From NCBI GenBank assembly GCA_938014915.1, contig CALLQQ010000052.1:1-9242 (forward strand): a DNA stretch of 9,242 bases, in the 5' to 3' direction. Source of the DNA: an uncultured Clostridia bacterium (lineage in GTDB: Bacteria > Bacillota > Clostridia > Oscillospirales > Ruminococcaceae). The position numbers and the translations under genes were made by a program. Below are positions 1 to 6,551 of the stretch, piece by piece. Position 1 is the first letter of the stretch. Each line of letters begins with the position of its first letter. The notes beneath the pieces were generated by a model. That model was not told where the DNA came from. It did no database searches and worked only from the letters and a program-made list of their open reading frames with translations.

Positions 1-966
1 GGCGACGAAAAGCAATTCTGGAATGTGAAAAGAAGCGGCAAAAATGTATTCGCCGTGATACGTGACTTCACTCATGAAGTTAGCAGAAAATTATATTTTT
101 CACACAACCAAATAATCATACTAGGCGATGAATTGCTTGAAGAAAGTGGCGAGAAGTATCTTGATTTCTTTGTTCGTGACCATGAGTCAAGGTTGAGTGT
201 TTTAGTTTTTGCCGCAGAGGGCAAGGCATCCGATGTATTAGATGTTGAACCTGAAATAACAAAGATTCCAGCATTCGATATAGCAAGTCTTGCTCAAATG
301 CAGGCGAACACATCACAGACTGTATCAATACGTCTAATAGATTTTGTGAATTCTATGGCGAGCGACTCGAAGGAACCCGTTCTGCCTATTCTAAGAATAA
401 AAAACAGCGATGAGGGCGAAATTGTAGAAATATCGGGAACAGCTATATTCAAAGATAATAAGAAGGTCGGCGAGTTAGATGAATTAGAAACACGGGGCTT
501 TAAATGGGCGGCAAATAAAATTGACGGTGGAGTATTGGATGTTAGAACCGATGGCGGATATGTTGAGGTTGAAATTAAAAGCTCAGATACCAAAGCAATG
601 CCTAAGATTAATGATGATGGGAAGATCACAATTAAGATTGAAATAGAACTTGAGGGGATTATTGGATGCGTTCAGGACGATATTGATCTAGAATCACTTG
701 AAGTAATAGATAAAGTCGAGAAAGATACCGAGGAATTTATTAAAAGAGAGATAGAGAATACCTTTGATATTACTAAGCGTTATGGAGCCGATATATATGG
801 TTTTGGTGAGCTTGTTGAGAAGTATAAATATAAACAGTGGCACAACTATAAAGATGATTGGATACAGCATTTTAAAGAGATTGAGCTAGAAATTAAAGCC
901 GATGTTGCCATATTGGAGCCAGGTGGATTAGTAAAATCACAATTTGCAAAACAGGGGGAGAAATAG
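1..966 (+). CDS. gerC: Ger(x)C family spore germination lipoprotein, 5'-truncated by the window edge
   Basis: This is the C subunit of a nutrient germinant receptor, a lipoprotein on the outer face of the spore inner membrane that is needed for germination with the A and B subunits. The frame is open to base 1, so the real start, signal peptide and lipobox lie left of the window. The GTG at base 25 is internal. About 321 residues are visible, against roughly 350-400 for the family. Family features seen are the segment SGKNVFAVIRDF followed by RKLYFSHNQIIILGDELL, the RDHESRLSVLVFAAEGKASDVL stretch, a central SGTAIFKDNKKVGEL element, and a C-terminal KQWHNYKDDWIQHF region ending in a beta-rich tail. 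The gene stops at TAG, two bases before the gerB start, so the two are probably co-transcribed. The A subunit gene is expected just upstream, which would give an A-C-B-D order. Family assignment is firm; the germinant cannot be told from sequence. Confidence 0.93.
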   Translation, partial: GDEKQFWNVKRSGKNVFAVIRDFTHEVSRKLYFSHNQIIILGDELLEESGEKYLDFFVRDHESRLSVLVFAAEGKASDVLDVEPEITKIPAFDIASLAQMQANTSQTVSIRLIDFVNSMASDSKEPVLPILRIKNSDEGEIVEISGTAIFKDNKKVGELDELETRGFKWAANKIDGGVLDVRTDGGYVEVEIKSSDTKAMPKINDDGKITIKIEIELEGIIGCVQDDIDLESLEVIDKVEKDTEEFIKREIENTFDITKRYGADIYGFGELVEKYKYKQWHNYKDDWIQHFKEIELEIKADVAILEPGGLVKSQFAKQGEK

Positions 967-968
967 CA

Positions 969-2081
969 ATGACGAAGACAGATAAAATACCACCACTGCA
1001 GTTCTTATTCGCAATAGTCGCATTTATTCAAGGATCATCACTGTTGTCGAAATTCACTTTATTAGTTTCGCAGAAAGATACATGGATATGTATAATAAAT
1101 GCTTTTGTGATAAGTGTATTAGTAATTTTAATATACGGGGTGCTGATAAAAAAATTCCCTGGTATGTCGATAATCGAGATTAATGATGCCGTATTTGGGA
1201 AGATATTGGGGAAGATAATTTCACTACTGTATTTATATTTCTTCCTATCACTTACAACATTGAATATTAGGAATGTATGCTCATTTGTGTCGCATGCCGT
1301 ATTGCCAGAAACACCGCTTGCAATTATTGTAATAACATTTGTATTTGTATGTGCGTATATCGTTCGAAAGGGCGTGCATGCAATGACTTCCTATGGATTC
1401 ATAGTTGTAGCAGTGGTAACAGTTGTGACGGCATTGAACACGGTATTCCTATTGAGGGAAATGAGATTCGATAATTTCTTACCCGTGCTATCGCTATCCG
1501 TAAAAGATTATATTCAATCAACTCATTCAATCGCATCTATATCCTTTGGTGAGATATTTGTTTTCTTCATGTTAATGCCGAATCTAACCAAGCCGAAAAG
1601 TGGCAAAAAGATGATGTTATGGGGGCTGCTATTCGGTGCTTTAACACTGATGATGGTTGTGTTACGTGATATAGCGGTGCTCGGCGAAGCCGTATCGTTC
1701 TTAACATTGCAAACCTATGAAACAATAAAGTTGCTTAAAGTAGGCGATATTATAACAAGGTCGGAGATTCTATATGCGACAATGCTGATTACATTACAGA
1801 TATTTAAATCGTCAATAATGTTCTATGCAACGGTTAAGGCAATCACGCAAATATTTAATTTAAAAGGGTATAAGTATATCACATATGCTCTGGGCACAAT
1901 AATATCGGCATACTCACTGTTCGTTCACCCGACTTATTTTGAGAGTGCGTATTGGGGAGGAAGTACGGCGGCATTCTTCTCTTCAACATTCGATATGCTC
2001 CTCCCAATTATAACAGTGATAGTAATGCTATTTCGCAAAAATAGCATAGATGATAAGCTAAAGGAGGCCAAAGCAACATGA
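969..2081 (+). CDS. gerB: GerB family spore germination permease (germinant receptor B subunit)
   Basis: This is the B subunit of a GerA-type receptor, in the amino-acid permease-like Spore_permease family (APC superfamily). In the family this subunit is thought to bind the germinant. The 370-residue length is normal. About ten membrane helices can be read, roughly at 10-28, 38-60, 82-100, 116-134, 141-161, 190-206, 215-235, 268-288, 302-320 and 340-356. The FPGMSIIEINDAVFGKILGK segment after helix 2 and the GEIFVFFMLMPNL segment in helix 6 are typical of the family. The start is supported by GGGGGAG at 954-960, eight bases before the ATG. It begins two bases after the gerC stop and its TGA overlaps the next start as ATGA, so translation of the three genes is probably coupled. 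The C-terminal tail is short and charged. Confidence 0.95.
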   Translation: MTKTDKIPPLQFLFAIVAFIQGSSLLSKFTLLVSQKDTWICIINAFVISVLVILIYGVLIKKFPGMSIIEINDAVFGKILGKIISLLYLYFFLSLTTLNIRNVCSFVSHAVLPETPLAIIVITFVFVCAYIVRKGVHAMTSYGFIVVAVVTVVTALNTVFLLREMRFDNFLPVLSLSVKDYIQSTHSIASISFGEIFVFFMLMPNLTKPKSGKKMMLWGLLFGALTLMMVVLRDIAVLGEAVSFLTLQTYETIKLLKVGDIITRSEILYATMLITLQIFKSSIMFYATVKAITQIFNLKGYKYITYALGTIISAYSLFVHPTYFESAYWGGSTAAFFSSTFDMLLPIITVIVMLFRKNSIDDKLKEAKAT

Positions 2082-2302
2082 TAGCACTAATTTTATTTTC
2101 CTTTGCTTTAATTTTAGTAAGCGATATTCCCGATTTAGTTAGGGTAAAGAATTGGAAGGACACATTAGTGTTTTCAGTTATTTTCGTTACGGGACTTGTT
2201 ATTTCAATACTGCTATATGCTGGTATCCAACTCCCAAGTCCAGTTACGGGCTTCCGGTATTTATATGAAGATGTATTTAAGTTGAGCTATAAAAATTGGT
2301 AG
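2078..2302 (+). CDS. Small two-helix membrane protein, probable D-type subunit of the germinant receptor
   Basis: This 74-residue protein has two predicted membrane helices (about 1-17 and 29-50), a short basic loop with VRVKNWKD between them, and a short tail beginning IQLPSPVTGF. The ATG overlaps the gerB stop by four bases, and AAGGAGG at 2061-2067 lies ten bases upstream, so it is translated with gerB. Small two-helix D proteins of about this size are encoded in some ger operons of Bacillus and are reported to modulate receptor function. The position, size, topology and proline-containing motif after helix 2 fit that group. The identification rests on context and architecture rather than on a strongly conserved motif. 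It could instead be an unrelated small membrane protein that shares the operon. Confidence 0.75.
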   Translation: MIALILFSFALILVSDIPDLVRVKNWKDTLVFSVIFVTGLVISILLYAGIQLPSPVTGFRYLYEDVFKLSYKNW

Positions 2303-2307
2303 AGAAA

Positions 2308-2354
2308 TCCCCCTAATTCGCATTGTACGATGGTGTCATAGCGAATTAGGGGGA
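2308..2354. terminator. Bidirectional terminator between the convergent ger operon and mscS
   Basis: The arms TCCCCCTAATTCGC (2308-2321) and GCGAATTAGGGGGA (2341-2354) form a perfect 14-bp stem around a 19-base loop. On the + strand the stem is followed by AAGTTTTATT, and on the minus strand by TTTCTCT. It lies six bases after the last ger stop codon and five bases from the mscS stop codon (2359-2361), so one hairpin probably ends both transcripts. The T-tracts are modest and the loop is longer than usual. A dispersed palindromic repeat is an alternative reading. Confidence 0.85.
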
Positions 2355-2358
2355 AGTT

Positions 2359-3180
2359 TTATTCTGCTTCAGCTCCAGTTCCTGTAATGGCATCTACCTT
2401 AACATCTAGTTTGTTATACGGAATGGTAATTCCAGCATCAGCGAATGCATCTTTTACAAGCTCCTGCATATCGAAATTGAGTGTCCAGTAATCGCCCGAA
2501 TTCACCCATGCTCTAGCCGATATTTTAAGGAAACCCTCATTCATATCGACCATTCTAATAAATGGTTCAGGCTCATCAAGTGCTAGAGGATGGTCATCAA
2601 TAATACGCTCTATAATAGAAATTGCCCTGCGATAATCGCAGTCATAGCTAACTTTAAACATCATATCTAATCGGCGAACTGGCTCATCAGTATAGTTGGT
2701 TATCGTTGCACTTGTGATATTCCCATTCGGCACATATACGGACTTTTTGTCCGGCGTCAGCAGACGAGTATATAAGATATTAATGGAATCAACCGAGCCG
2801 GAAATATCATTTGTTTCTATGAAGTCACCGACTTTAAATGGTTTAGAGAATAAGATAATAAATCCGCCCGCAATATTTGATAAGCTATTTTGCAGTGCTA
2901 ATCCAATTGCTAGCCCTGCGGCACCGATAACAGCAATGATGGAAGTCATCGGCACACCGAGCACCGACAATGCAATTACAAGCACGAAGATATATAGCAC
3001 CGTATTAGTGAGTGATTTGAAAAATCCATGTGCCGTTGCGTCTACTCTACTTTTTTCAAGTCCTCTACTCATTATCCTTATTACCAACTTTGATATTAAT
3101 ATACCAATAAGTAATATGATGAGGGATGCGGCTAATCGTGCCCAGTTATTTTCGAAAAATTTAATAAGATTATCTATCAT
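2359..3180 (-). CDS. mscS: Small-conductance mechanosensitive channel, MscS family
   Basis: This is a heptameric channel that opens under membrane tension and releases solutes after osmotic downshift. At 273 residues it is close to the small MscS proteins of Bacillus and E. coli. Three helices are seen at about 14-36, 58-77 and 79-110. The pore helix has the glycine/alanine-rich pattern VIGAAGLAIGLALQNSLSNI, followed by GGFIILFSKPFKVGDFIE, which leads into the beta domain (VYVPNGNITSATITNY) and a C-terminal alpha/beta domain ending ITIPYNKLDV. The frame is open upstream to 3273, but the ATG at 3178-3180 is chosen. It has AAAAGGA (3190-3196) nine bases ahead, and the likely promoter at 3215-3243 would start RNA near 3208, which excludes the two earlier ATGs. 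It is downstream of rnr on the same strand but appears to be transcribed on its own. Confidence 0.93.
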   Translation of the reverse strand: MIDNLIKFFENNWARLAASLIILLIGILISKLVIRIMSRGLEKSRVDATAHGFFKSLTNTVLYIFVLVIALSVLGVPMTSIIAVIGAAGLAIGLALQNSLSNIAGGFIILFSKPFKVGDFIETNDISGSVDSINILYTRLLTPDKKSVYVPNGNITSATITNYTDEPVRRLDMMFKVSYDCDYRRAISIIERIIDDHPLALDEPEPFIRMVDMNEGFLKISARAWVNSGDYWTLNFDMQELVKDAFADAGITIPYNKLDVKVDAITGTGAEAE

Positions 3181-3189
3181 TTCAATACG

Positions 3190-3196
3190 TCCTTTT
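3190..3196 (-). promoter_or_regulatory. Ribosome-binding site that fixes the mscS start
   Basis: The minus strand reads AAAAGGA nine bases before the ATG at 3180. No comparable site precedes the in-frame ATGs at 3213 and 3273, so this site helps to choose the 273-residue form over a 304-residue form. Confidence 0.75.
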
Positions 3197-3214
3197 AAAA
3201 TACTAATTGTCATA

Positions 3215-3243
3215 ATTATATCCCCGTATACAATTAAAATCAA
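3215..3243 (-). promoter_or_regulatory. Probable housekeeping-sigma promoter for mscS
   Basis: On the minus strand there is TTGATT (3238-3243), a 17-base spacer and a perfect TATAAT (3215-3220). Transcription would start near 3208, giving a leader of about 28 bases that contains the ribosome-binding site at 3190-3196. The -35 matches the consensus at four of six bases. The spacing and the perfect -10 make this a strong candidate. Confidence 0.75.
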
Positions 3244-3290
3244 GTAATATTGATATATATGCAAATTGGGCATGCTTATGAATATGTTAC

Positions 3291-3304
3291 GGGGGGAGGG
3301 GAGG
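3291..3304. other. G-rich/C-rich tract abutting the rnr stop codon
   Basis: The + strand reads GGGGGGAGGGGAGG, directly next to the rnr stop codon (3305-3307), so the rnr transcript would carry a C-rich 3' end. No stem-loop with a T-tract was found between rnr and the mscS promoter. The tract may be part of an unconventional 3' end, or it may be a chance run. Its role is unknown. Confidence 0.4.
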
Positions 3305-5416
3305 TTAATCCACTATGCCAAAGTCGATTCTCCCTAAATTGATATTTACATTCGTTACTTTAACACGCATTGCATCACCAATGCGATATACTTTACCAGT
3401 ATTGATATGCGTACATTCAATCGGTACATCATAGGAATATTCGCCGACGGGCATCGAATTAAGTGTGATTAACCCCTCAATTGTATTCTCAAGTTGCACA
3501 TAAAGCCCGTGTTCAGTCACACCTGAAATTACACCATCGAATTCTTCACCGATGAATTTGCCCATCAATTCAGCCTTGTAGCTTGATTCACAATTGCGCT
3601 CTATTTGCATAGAAAGCAATTCCCTCTCTGATGAATGGTTCGCCGCCTCCCCGACGAATTTAGTATATCGATTTGAAATTCGAACCTTGTTTTTATCGGT
3701 GAGATAATCACTCATAATTCGGTGAATGGTAAGGTCGGGATAGCGGCGAATCGGCGCTGTGAAATGCGCATAATTCTTCAACACAAGCCCATAATGCCCC
3801 TTAGGAATATCGCTATAAACCGCCTTCGCCATTGAACGCAGAATGAGCATACTTATTAGCGAACTATATTGACTATCCCGAGTAATGTCAAGAATATCGG
3901 CGAGGGCGCCAGCTGCCGTCTTATCGTCGATGCCCTTGGCAGGGATGCCGATTTTCGATAATGTTTCTTTGAGTGATGCAAGCTTCTCCGGAGCGGGATC
4001 CTCATGCACACGGTAGATGAAAGGTATCTTCGCCTTTTTTGCCATTTCCGCCGCCGCCTCATTGGCAGTGAGCATTAATTCCTCTATGATTATCTCCGAT
4101 TTGCCCCTTTCGTATGGGCGAATATCTATCGGAACGTCATTTTCATCAATGGTCAATTGCCCCTCCACCGAATCTAGTTGTGGCGCACCACGCATTCTTT
4201 TATTCTTATGGAGAATATCGGCGAGTTCGTTCATTAAAGAAATTTTCTCAAGAACGTCGGAATATTTCTGCCTTACTGCATCGCTTGCATTTCCATCTAA
4301 GATAGAATTTATCTCACTATAAATGCCCTTGATTTTAGAGCGAATTACCGTCTTTTCGAATTTGTAGCTAATTATCTTACCATCACTACCGAGATCTATC
4401 AACGCAGAAAAGCAGAGCCGATCTTCATCAGGATTGAGCGAGCAAATACCATTCGACAATTCCTTTGGTAGCATTGGCACAACTTTATTCGCATAGTAAA
4501 TTGAAGTACCACGCTCATAAGCTTCTTCATCAATTGCGGTCCCTCTCTTAACATAATGCGATATATCGGCAATATGCACACCTAATTTATAGCCATCACC
4601 ATTCTTCTCAATAGATATTGCATCATCAAGGTCCTTGGCGAATTCGCCATCAATGGTGAAGATGATTTCTTCTCTTAAATCTAATCTATCCTTTAAATCC
4701 TCATCAGTTATGCCAGCACGGTCAATTTGAATAGCCTGAGCTTTTGCCGCATCTGAAAAATCAGTGGGGATACCTGCTTCATCAAGAATTGCCGCCGCAC
4801 AAGTCGCCGCTGAATTCGCTTCTCCGTATACACGGACAATCTCTGCCCTATGTTCACTATGCCTTTTGCCACGCTGATTTACGAAGCATTGTACTTTATC
4901 GCCGTCACTGACGGGAACATTCTGCTCATTAGCAAGCGGAATTTCAAAATCCGATAAATCGTCGGGCATGACGAATAGACCATTCTTTCTAATGGTGACA
5001 ACACCCGTGAAAGTTGACGGTCCATATTCAAGGATTTTGATAATTTCACCTTCAGTTAATCCCTCCTGTGATTTCTTATTTGTTTGGCGTATAAGAACAG
5101 TGTCGCCCCTCAATGCGCCGAGGAGCCTCCTCCCCGGGATGAAAACCCTCTCAGAATCGACGAGCTTAACCGCGAAGCCGAATTTCTTATTAAGGCTGTC
5201 CATCTTCGCTTTAAAAACATCATCACGACCAGCCGAGAACCGATTACCCCTCTTTGAAACTTCCCCATGTAGGACAAGTTCATCAAGTGCTTCGAAAAAA
5301 GCTCTCTGCGATCGCTTTTTCACTTTGCATCTTATGGCGAGCGCCTTTATAGATAGCGGTCTGCGCCCTGAATGTGAAATCGCCAGTTTAATTCGTTTTT
5401 TATAAACGTCTTTCAT
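3305..5416 (-). CDS. rnr: Ribonuclease R, 3'-5' exoribonuclease
   Basis: RNase R is a processive exonuclease of the RNase II family that degrades structured RNA and works in mRNA and rRNA quality control in the cytoplasm. The 703 residues are in the normal range. Domains in order are an N-terminal winged-helix segment (about 15-62), cold-shock OB domains (about 70-200), the RNB catalytic domain (about 245-570) and a C-terminal S1 domain (about 620-702). In TIDGEFAKDLDDA the four metal-binding aspartates are D256, D262, D264 and D265. Other RNB signatures are GTSIYYANKVVPMLP, LSNGICSLNP, YRVHEDP and HFTAPIRRYPDL. Residue F259 occupies a place where most RNase R proteins have aspartate; it is not one of the four metal ligands. 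The start is supported by AAAGGGAG (5424-5431), seven bases ahead. The gene follows secG, as in many Bacillota, but mscS rather than smpB lies downstream. A terminator hairpin stands immediately before its ribosome-binding site. Confidence 0.97.
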   Translation of the reverse strand: MKDVYKKRIKLAISHSGRRPLSIKALAIRCKVKKRSQRAFFEALDELVLHGEVSKRGNRFSAGRDDVFKAKMDSLNKKFGFAVKLVDSERVFIPGRRLLGALRGDTVLIRQTNKKSQEGLTEGEIIKILEYGPSTFTGVVTIRKNGLFVMPDDLSDFEIPLANEQNVPVSDGDKVQCFVNQRGKRHSEHRAEIVRVYGEANSAATCAAAILDEAGIPTDFSDAAKAQAIQIDRAGITDEDLKDRLDLREEIIFTIDGEFAKDLDDAISIEKNGDGYKLGVHIADISHYVKRGTAIDEEAYERGTSIYYANKVVPMLPKELSNGICSLNPDEDRLCFSALIDLGSDGKIISYKFEKTVIRSKIKGIYSEINSILDGNASDAVRQKYSDVLEKISLMNELADILHKNKRMRGAPQLDSVEGQLTIDENDVPIDIRPYERGKSEIIIEELMLTANEAAAEMAKKAKIPFIYRVHEDPAPEKLASLKETLSKIGIPAKGIDDKTAAGALADILDITRDSQYSSLISMLILRSMAKAVYSDIPKGHYGLVLKNYAHFTAPIRRYPDLTIHRIMSDYLTDKNKVRISNRYTKFVGEAANHSSERELLSMQIERNCESSYKAELMGKFIGEEFDGVISGVTEHGLYVQLENTIEGLITLNSMPVGEYSYDVPIECTHINTGKVYRIGDAMRVKVTNVNINLGRIDFGIVD

Positions 5417-5431
5417 AAATCTACTCCCTTT

Positions 5432-5470
5432 AAAAAGAATGCCCTGCGTTCCATCACAAAACGCAGGGCA
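5432..5470 (-). terminator. Intrinsic terminator after secG, directly upstream of the rnr ribosome-binding site
   Basis: On the minus strand an 11-bp perfect stem (TGCCCTGCGTT at 5470-5460 pairing with AACGCAGGGCA at 5450-5440) encloses a nine-base loop and is followed by TTCTTTTT (5439-5432). This is a standard intrinsic terminator, 18 bases after the secG stop codon. The T-tract ends at the bases where the rnr Shine-Dalgarno begins (5431), and no good promoter is visible between hairpin and gene. It may therefore act as a partial terminator or attenuator controlling rnr. Confidence 0.9.
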
Positions 5471-5488
5471 AGTTAGTATATTACCTAT

Positions 5489-5740
5489 TTATTTTTTCCA
5501 TAGAGCGAAAAAGTTAACTGCTAATGTCACTACAAAGAAGCCGATAGCTGCATATTTTGTCATCTTAGTCAGAGTTGCCTCAAGTGTTCTTCCCGGATTT
5601 TTATTAAAATACGAGTCACTTGCTCCGCCCGTGATAGTCGACATATCTTGCTGCTTACTCTCCTGCAAAAGCACAACAACAACAATTATTATACTTGTTA
5701 TTATAAGCAGAATTCCGCTAATTATTTGGAAAATACCCAT
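5489..5740 (-). CDS. secG: Preprotein translocase subunit SecG
   Basis: SecG is the small accessory subunit of the SecYEG membrane channel and promotes protein export. The 83-residue protein has two helices (about 3-24 and 60-79). Between them is the SecG-type loop with LLQESKQQDM, then TITGGASDSYF and NKNPGRTLEATLTKMTKY. The frame is open to an ATG at 5773, but the ATG at 5738-5740 is chosen. GGGGGA lies six bases upstream of it, the protein then begins MGIFQI as family members usually do, and the earlier ATG overlaps the -10 element of the promoter. It has its own promoter and is followed by a terminator and then rnr. Confidence 0.95.
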   Translation of the reverse strand: MGIFQIISGILLIITSIIIVVVVLLQESKQQDMSTITGGASDSYFNKNPGRTLEATLTKMTKYAAIGFFVVTLAVNFFALWKK

Positions 5741-5771
5741 TTCTATTCCCCCATATTTACGCATTTTTTTC

Positions 5772-5800
5772 ATTATAACATGGATTTGAAGTTAACGCAA
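5772..5800 (-). promoter_or_regulatory. Probable extended -10 promoter for secG
   Basis: The minus strand has TTGCGT (5795-5800), a 17-base spacer ending in TGT, and TATAAT (5772-5777). The TGT-TATAAT arrangement forms an extended -10 element, which can compensate for the weak -35 (three of six matches). Transcription would begin near 5765, giving a leader of about 25 bases that contains the secG ribosome-binding site. Confidence 0.78.
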
Positions 5801-5877
5801 GAGATTTAATGATTTTTATGGAATCTTCCTTAACATACGTGCAATATTAATCTAGAATGTGCATCAAATTCTGCAAA

Positions 5878-6540
5878 TTACACGATTAAACCATCGGAAA
5901 TTTCTATAATTCTTTCGCATTTCTGCGCGATATTTATATCGTGCGTTACGATAATAACCGTCCTGCCATCTTCGTTGAGTGATTTAAATAGATCCATTAT
6001 TTCGTCGGATGTCTTGCTATCAAGTGCGCCCGTCGGCTCATCGGCTAGAATCATGCTCGGTTCATTCACGATCGCCCTTGCTATGGCGACACGCTGCTTT
6101 TGCCCGCCGGATAGCTTGTTGACATCTTTGTTAATGAGATCGGGAATGCCAACTTGCGATAAGGCGGCATTGGCTTTCTGCTTTTTATCCTTAACCTTAT
6201 TTTTAGCAAAGGAGAGCGGTATTATCACATTTTCACTAGCTGTGAAATCCTCCACAAGTGCGAAATCCTGCATAACCATACCGATATTTTCATTGCGTAT
6301 TTGCGCAAGTCTTTTTTCACTCAAGTCCTTGATGAGAACATCATTTAAATAATACTCGCCGCCCTCATACGAATCTATACAAGCAAGCACATGGAGTAAA
6401 GTTGACTTACCAGCGCCGGATTTACCCATGATGGCGACCATCTCACCATCGGCAATTTCAAGCGAAACTCCCTTAAGTGCTTCGAATTCGTTTGCCCTAC
6501 CTTTATTATATATCTTAACTAGCTCTTTAATTTTTATCAT
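5878..6540 (-). CDS. ABC transporter ATP-binding protein, LolD/MacB-like exporter type
   Basis: This is the cytoplasmic ATPase that should power the FtsX-like permeases encoded just upstream in the operon. In 220 residues it shows Walker A GKSGAGKS (39-46), Q-loop Q91, signature LSGGQ (143-147), Walker B MILADEP with catalytic E168, D-loop GALDS (171-175) and the H-loop histidine H200. All catalytic residues are present. The DEPTGALDS sequence and the length are typical of LolD/MacB and of ATPases of putative bacteriocin exporters. The frame runs up to 6654, but the ATG at 6538-6540 is chosen: TAGGAGTG lies six bases ahead, and this ribosome-binding site contains the stop codon of the preceding permease, so the two are translationally coupled. 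No convincing terminator follows; a GGAA-GA-TTCC hairpin near 5820-5829 is weak. Substrate and direction cannot be proved from the sequence. Confidence 0.92.
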   Translation of the reverse strand: MIKIKELVKIYNKGRANEFEALKGVSLEIADGEMVAIMGKSGAGKSTLLHVLACIDSYEGGEYYLNDVLIKDLSEKRLAQIRNENIGMVMQDFALVEDFTASENVIIPLSFAKNKVKDKKQKANAALSQVGIPDLINKDVNKLSGGQKQRVAIARAIVNEPSMILADEPTGALDSKTSDEIMDLFKSLNEDGRTVIIVTHDINIAQKCERIIEISDGLIV

Positions 6541-6551
6541 TGTCTTCACTC

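Noticed and set aside
25..27. GTG at base 25 as the start of gerC
   Set aside because: The frame is open upstream to base 1 and the residues before it (EKQFWNV) continue the GerC fold; starting here would remove the signal peptide and lipobox that the family needs.
2696..3247. 183-codon open frame on the + strand
   Set aside because: It lies wholly antisense to mscS, whose family motifs are clear, and the predicted protein has no recognisable features.
3181..3273. Longer N-terminus for mscS from the ATG at 3273 or 3213
   Set aside because: The likely promoter at 3215-3243 would start transcription near 3208, after both ATGs, and the good ribosome-binding site serves the ATG at 3180.
4968..5405. 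145-codon open frame on the + strand, with others at 4017-4322 and 5439-5789
   Set aside because: These are antisense to rnr and secG, which are unambiguous; they are mirror frames produced by the coding bias of the real genes.
5801..5877. Terminator after the ABC ATPase gene
   Set aside because: Only a four-bp GGAA/TTCC hairpin followed by ATAAAAAT is present, too weak to call; the operon may read into secG.
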